Shown here one piece after another: positions 60,412-64,000 of a stretch of 64,000 nt of DNA. The position numbers and the translations under genes are program-made. The stretch's first letter is position 1; every line of letters begins with the position of its first letter. Under the pieces are notes generated by a model that was not told the origin of the DNA, did no database searches, and saw nothing but the letters and a program-made list of their open reading frames with translations. Source of the DNA: COE1 sp949066965 (GTDB lineage: Bacteria > Bacillota > Clostridia > Lachnospirales > Lachnospiraceae); the NCBI GenBank assembly GCA_949066965.1, contig CARTDA010000008.1:1-64000 (forward strand), given 5' to 3'.

Positions 60412-61569
60412 ATGATGGAAGTTTATCTTGACAACTCGGCGACCACCAGATGCCTGCCGGAAGTTGCTGCTCTCATGACACATATTATGTGTGAGGACTA
60501 TGGGAATCCCTCGAGCCTGCACAAAAAGGGCGTGGAGAGCGAGAAGTACGTGCGTCATGCAAAAGAAGTCATTGCGAAATGTCTGAAAGTACAGGAGAAA
60601 GAAATTCTTTTTACATCAGGCGGAACGGAGTCGGACAATATTGCCCTGATAGGTGGTGCCTACGCAAACTACAGGGCAGGGAGACACATCATAACGACCC
60701 GGATTGAGCATCCGGCAGTGCTGCAGCCCTGTGCGTACCTTGAGGAGCAGGGCTTTGAGGTAACCTATCTGCCCGTCGATGCAAAAGGCGTCATCCGTCT
60801 TGCCGACCTTGAGAAAGCGATGACCAGAAATACCATACTTGTGTCAATCATGCACACAAACAATGAGGTGGGTTCGGTACAGCCTATTGAGCAGGCAGGG
60901 GAACTGATTAAACGCATGAACCCCAACACGCTGTTCCATGTGGATGCGGTTCAGGGATTTGGAAAATTCAAAATATATCCCAGGCGCATGAACATTGACC
61001 TGTTATCGGTAAGCGCCCACAAAATACACGGTCCAAAGGGTGTCGGATTTTTATATATCAGTGAAAAGGCGAAAGTAAGGCCGATTATCTACGGTGGCGG
61101 GCAGCAGAAGGGGATGCGTTCCGGTACGGAAAATGTCCCAGGAATTGCCGGCATGGCGCGGGCGGTCGAAGAAATTTTCGTTGATTTTGATGCGAAAATC
61201 AATTATCTGTACGGATTAAAGGAACAGTTCATAAAGGGCGTGCGCATGATTGACGGCATCCGGATAAACGGTCCTGAGGGAAGGGACGGCGCGCCGCATG
61301 TGGTAAGTGTTTCCATTCAGGGAGTCAGGAGCGAGGTCATGCTCCATGCTTTGGGGGACAAAGGAATCTATGTGTCAGCGGGAAGCGCATGCTCATCCAA
61401 TAAACCGTCCGTGTCTGCCACACTGAAGGCAATCGGTGTCGAGAAACAGTTCCTCGATGCAACGCTCCGTTTCAGCTTCAGCCTGTACACGACGGAGACA
61501 GAGATTGATTACACTGTGAAAGCCTTGTGCGAGCTTGTGCCAATGCTTCGGCGCTACACCAGAAAATAA
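60412..61569 (+). CDS. Cysteine desulfurase (NifS/IscS family)
   Basis: This PLP enzyme of about 385 residues takes sulfur from cysteine as a persulfide. It has YLDNSATTRCLPEVA, FTSGGTESDNIALIGG, the PLP lysine in VSAHKIHGPKGVGF and the persulfide cysteine in AGSACSSNKPSVS on a short loop, plus RxSG in GMRSGTENVPG. It directly precedes thiI, a pairing (NifZ/YrvO-type) that feeds 4-thiouridine and thiamine sulfur. AAGGTG at 60401 supports ATG 60412. Confidence 0.94.
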   Translation: MMEVYLDNSATTRCLPEVAALMTHIMCEDYGNPSSLHKKGVESEKYVRHAKEVIAKCLKVQEKEILFTSGGTESDNIALIGGAYANYRAGRHIITTRIEHPAVLQPCAYLEEQGFEVTYLPVDAKGVIRLADLEKAMTRNTILVSIMHTNNEVGSVQPIEQAGELIKRMNPNTLFHVDAVQGFGKFKIYPRRMNIDLLSVSAHKIHGPKGVGFLYISEKAKVRPIIYGGGQQKGMRSGTENVPGIAGMARAVEEIFVDFDAKINYLYGLKEQFIKGVRMIDGIRINGPEGRDGAPHVVSVSIQGVRSEVMLHALGDKGIYVSAGSACSSNKPSVSATLKAIGVEKQFLDATLRFSFSLYTTETEIDYTVKALCELVPMLRRYTRK

Positions 61570-61636
61570 AACGAAAAGCAAATATAAAGCCGAAGGCTGG
61601 ACTGTTATAACGATTTGCAGAAAGGAAGAATATAGG

Positions 61637-62815
61637 ATGTACAAATCATTTTTGATAAAATACGCAGAGATTGGCGTGAAGGGAAAGAACAGATACATTT
61701 TTGAAGACAGACTCTGCGAGCAGATACGTTATGCACTGAGACGGTGCGAGGGCACATTTGAGGTGACAAAGTCGCAGGGGAGAATCTATGTCAATGCGCT
61801 GTCCGAATTTGACTATGAGGAAACCGTGGAACAGTTAAAGACTGTGTTCGGCGTGACTGGAATCTGCCCCGTTGTCCATGTGGAAGACGAGGGCTTTGAA
61901 AAGCTCTGCGAGGATGTTGTCTGCTATATGGATAAAGTTTATCCGGATAAACACTTCACGTTTAAGGTGGAGGCACGCAGGGCGCGAAAAAATTATCCGA
62001 AAAATTCCATGGAAATCAATTGTGATATCGGGGAAGCGCTGCTCAGGGCATTTCCTGATATCAGGGTTGACGTGCACAAACCGGATGTCATGCTGCGTAT
62101 TGAAATACGTGAAAAAATATATATTTATTCGACCGTCATCCCCGGACCCGGCGGACTTCCCATCGGGACAAACGGAAAGGGCATGCTGCTTTTATCGGGC
62201 GGGATTGACTCGCCAGTCGCAGGGTATATGATAGCAAAGCGCGGTGTAAAGATCGATGCGGTGTATTTTAGCGCACCGCCTTACACCAGTGAACGCGCGA
62301 CCCAGAAAGTGATAGACCTGGCAAAAATTGTCTCCAAATACAGTGGACCCATCAGCCTCCACATTATCAATTTTACCGAGATACAGCTCTATATTTACGA
62401 AAAGTGCCCGCATGACGAGCTTACGATTATCATGCGCCGCTACATGATGCGTATTGCGGAGGAGCTTGCAAAACAGGATGGATGCCTGGGACTGATTACC
62501 GGAGAGAGCATCGGCCAGGTGGCGTCACAGACCATGCAGTCCCTGATGGCGACAAATGATGTCTGTACCCTTCCGGTGTACAGACCGCTGATTGGATTTG
62601 ACAAGCAGGAAATTGTGGAGGTTTCGGAAAAGATTGACACCTATGAGACTTCGATTCTTCCTTATGAAGACTGCTGCACGATTTTTGTCGCAAAGCATCC
62701 GGTGACGAAGCCGAACCTCAACGTGATAAGGATTCATGAGAAAAATCTTGAAGAAAAGATTGACGCGCTTGTCAGGACGGCGCTTGAGACAGAGGAGATT
62801 ATCGAGATTGCATAG
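61637..62815 (+). CDS. thiI: tRNA 4-thiouridine synthase ThiI
   Basis: The 392-residue protein has a ferredoxin-like/THUMP N-terminus (YAEIGVKGKNRYIFEDRL, ...SQGRIYVNA) and a PP-loop ATPase domain (LLLSGGIDSPVAGYM, plus GLITGESIGQVASQTMQSL). The rhodanese domain found in the longer E. coli enzyme is absent, as in other Firmicutes. It adds sulfur to U8 of tRNA and takes part in thiamine thiazole formation, drawing on the desulfurase upstream. AAAGGAAG lies 8 bases before the ATG. Confidence 0.96.
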   Translation: MYKSFLIKYAEIGVKGKNRYIFEDRLCEQIRYALRRCEGTFEVTKSQGRIYVNALSEFDYEETVEQLKTVFGVTGICPVVHVEDEGFEKLCEDVVCYMDKVYPDKHFTFKVEARRARKNYPKNSMEINCDIGEALLRAFPDIRVDVHKPDVMLRIEIREKIYIYSTVIPGPGGLPIGTNGKGMLLLSGGIDSPVAGYMIAKRGVKIDAVYFSAPPYTSERATQKVIDLAKIVSKYSGPISLHIINFTEIQLYIYEKCPHDELTIIMRRYMMRIAEELAKQDGCLGLITGESIGQVASQTMQSLMATNDVCTLPVYRPLIGFDKQEIVEVSEKIDTYETSILPYEDCCTIFVAKHPVTKPNLNVIRIHEKNLEEKIDALVRTALETEEIIEIA

Positions 62816-62821
62816 CAAGCC

Positions 62822-62901
62822 GCGCAGGAAAAGCCTTTGTCCTGCGCATAAAAAGCAAAACAAAACCAGGTACATGATGACAGTGTACCTGGCAAGTTTT
62901 T
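62822..62901 (+). terminator. Two successive terminators after thiI
   Basis: GCGCAGGA/TCCTGCGC (62822-62847) and CCAGGTACA/TGTACCTGG (62866-62892), the second followed by TTTTT. The second can also end the minus-strand HPr-like gene. Confidence 0.85.
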
Positions 62902-62975
62902 GGTTCGTCTCAATATTGAAGACTGAGATTTAAGCGCAAATGCTTTCGCGGATGCGATACGGCTATGTATCGTCA

Positions 62976-63206
62976 TTAAACCAGATAAGGCTTCAGTACT
63001 TCCATAACCTCGTCTGTGCCGCCCTCAGCATGAATATTCAGATCGATTGGCTTAGATAAATCCAAGCTGAAGATACCCATGATTGATTTTGCATCAATAA
63101 CGTATCTGCCTGAAACAAGGTCAAAATCATAATCGAACTTTGTGATATCGTTAACGAAAGATTTTACCTTATCAATTGAGTTTAAAGAAATCTGAACTGT
63201 TTTCAT
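62976..63206 (-). CDS. HPr-like protein lacking the active-site histidine (paralogue)
   Basis: This 76-residue protein is homologous to the one at 2900-3130. It has AKSIMGIFSLDLSKPIDLNI around the Ser46-equivalent and lacks the His15 motif, reading NSIDKVKSFV at that place. It starts with MKTVQISLNSIDKVKSFVND. AAAGGAGG lies 7 bases before the ATG. It is placed alone between thiI and mtaB, so it is unlikely to be a sugar-operon gene. It may be the conserved core copy and the one at 2900 a specialised duplicate. Confidence 0.78.
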   Translation of the reverse strand: MKTVQISLNSIDKVKSFVNDITKFDYDFDLVSGRYVIDAKSIMGIFSLDLSKPIDLNIHAEGGTDEVMEVLKPYLV

Positions 63207-63416
63207 TCTGACTACCTCCTTTTATTATACCTTCCTTTTTAATAATAAAGGCAAACAGTGGAAAAGTCAACCAAAGATAAGAAACAGTTGTCATGAAAAT
63301 TGCTGAAATTATGCTAAAAATATGTACAAATTGACATTGCCGCCCAAACCATGCCTGAAAAATTCGACAGGACATGCATGTGGCAGGCATGATGCACAAT
63401 GAAAGGATTATTATAA

Positions 63417-64000
63417 ATGAGAACAGTAGCGTACCATAATCTGGGCTGTAAGGTGAATGCATATGAAATGGATGCCATGCTGCAGGCGCTGCGCCAGAAT
63501 GGGTATCAGGTTGTGCCGTTTGAGGAAAGGGCGGATATCTATATCGTAAACACCTGCACGGTGACAAACATAGCGGACAGAAAGAGCCGCCAGATGCTCC
63601 ATAAGGCAAAAAAAACGAATCCGGAGGGAATTGTCGTGGCGGTGGGCTGCTATGTACAGTCTGACACGCAGGCAGTCGGATCGGACAGCGCGGTTGACCT
63701 GATGGTGGGGAATAACAGGAAAAAAGACCTGGTGGCAATTCTTGAGAATTATTTCGAGGGTATCAGCCAGGAGAGCGTGATTGACATCAACCACACGGCG
63801 GAATATGAGGAAATGCGTCTGACCACGACGGAGGAACATACGCGGGCGTATATCAAAATACAGGATGGCTGCAACCAGTTCTGCACATACTGTATGATAC
63901 CATATGCGCGGGGGCGTGTCAGAAGCCGTAAAAAATCAGATGTCATTGAGGAAATAAAAGGGCTTGTCAAGACAGGATATAAGGAGTTCGTGCTGACAGG
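63417..64000 (+). CDS. mtaB: tRNA ms2t6A methylthiotransferase MtaB (partial)
   Basis: The frame starts at ATG 63417 behind GAAAGGA and runs off the window (194 codons seen of about 430). It has the first cluster cysteines in LGCKVN, NTCTVTN and VGCYVQ, and the radical-SAM motif CNQFCTYCMIPYARGRVRSR. The enzyme attaches a methylthio group to t6A at position 37 of tRNA-Lys. The missing part should hold the rest of the radical SAM barrel and a TRAM domain. Confidence 0.95.
   Translation, partial: MRTVAYHNLGCKVNAYEMDAMLQALRQNGYQVVPFEERADIYIVNTCTVTNIADRKSRQMLHKAKKTNPEGIVVAVGCYVQSDTQAVGSDSAVDLMVGNNRKKDLVAILENYFEGISQESVIDINHTAEYEEMRLTTTEEHTRAYIKIQDGCNQFCTYCMIPYARGRVRSRKKSDVIEEIKGLVKTGYKEFVLT

Noticed and set aside
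1..64000. CRISPR arrays, tRNA or rRNA genes
   Set aside because: No regularly spaced direct repeats, cloverleaf or rRNA signature was seen; the repeats found are dispersed hairpins, not arrays.

Overview
The window looks like the chromosome of a low- to mid-GC, spore-forming Gram-positive anaerobe of the class Clostridia, most likely family Lachnospiraceae; I do not assign a genus. The reasons are strong AGGAGG-type ribosome binding sites, a spoIIID gene, a CIRCE-controlled hrcA-grpE-dnaK-dnaJ-prmA-rsmE cluster, the paired glgC/glgD genes typical of Firmicutes, lrgAB, a cysteine desulfurase-thiI pair and several GGDEF/EAL proteins. No rRNA, tRNA or CRISPR array was seen.

Region 1 (1-7.2 kb) is a decaying sugar locus: an AraC-type regulator, a GPH sugar symporter with an internal deletion, an HPr-like protein without the phosphorylatable histidine, and a GH42 beta-galactosidase whose end is cut off. 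Scraps of conjugative or mobilisable elements follow (serine recombinase, relaxase), with a CPBP protease and a methyltransferase stub. Region 2 (7.2-19.6 kb) is accessory: a two-component system with a MacB-like ABC transporter, a lone winged-helix regulator, a transposase scrap, an EFR1-type ferredoxin protein divergent from an Rrf2 regulator, GNAT, ACT, LysR, LysE and DegT-family genes, the 3' end of a group II intron, and a frameshifted DUF3298-like fragment.

Region 3 (19.6-34 kb) holds, on the minus strand, a hybrid histidine kinase with an HD-domain protein and a lone flagellin. On the plus strand are lrgAB behind a strongly structured leader, an ABC exporter, an M15 peptidase, a PAS-GGDEF-EAL protein and a NitT/TauT-type ABC importer. 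Two small membrane-protein genes follow on the minus strand. Region 4 (34-50 kb) has an aconitase-family hydratase, glgCD, a coiled-coil repeat protein, a CarD-like stub, a candidate non-coding RNA, a phosphatase, a PPIase lipoprotein, a PcsB-like NlpC/P60 protein, a 5'-truncated GGDEF protein, spoIIID and an ABC-2 exporter. Region 5 (50-64 kb) is housekeeping: the heat-shock operon, then a secreted VIT/vWA protein next to an exosortase-like transpeptidase, then cysteine desulfurase, thiI, a second HPr-like gene and the start of mtaB.

Three families of dispersed, strongly folding repeats run through the window. Family A is a full-length imperfect hairpin of about 160 bp (243, 36624, 39940). 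Family B is about 82 bp (23309, 42244). Family C is about 87 bp (41528, 42979, 50078, degenerate 39469). Both B copies, and at least two C copies, start directly after the T-tract of an intrinsic terminator. The most interesting protein system is the VIT/vWA-exosortase pair, in which the neighbouring secreted protein carries a C-terminal SEP/TM/basic tail that could be the enzyme's sorting signal.
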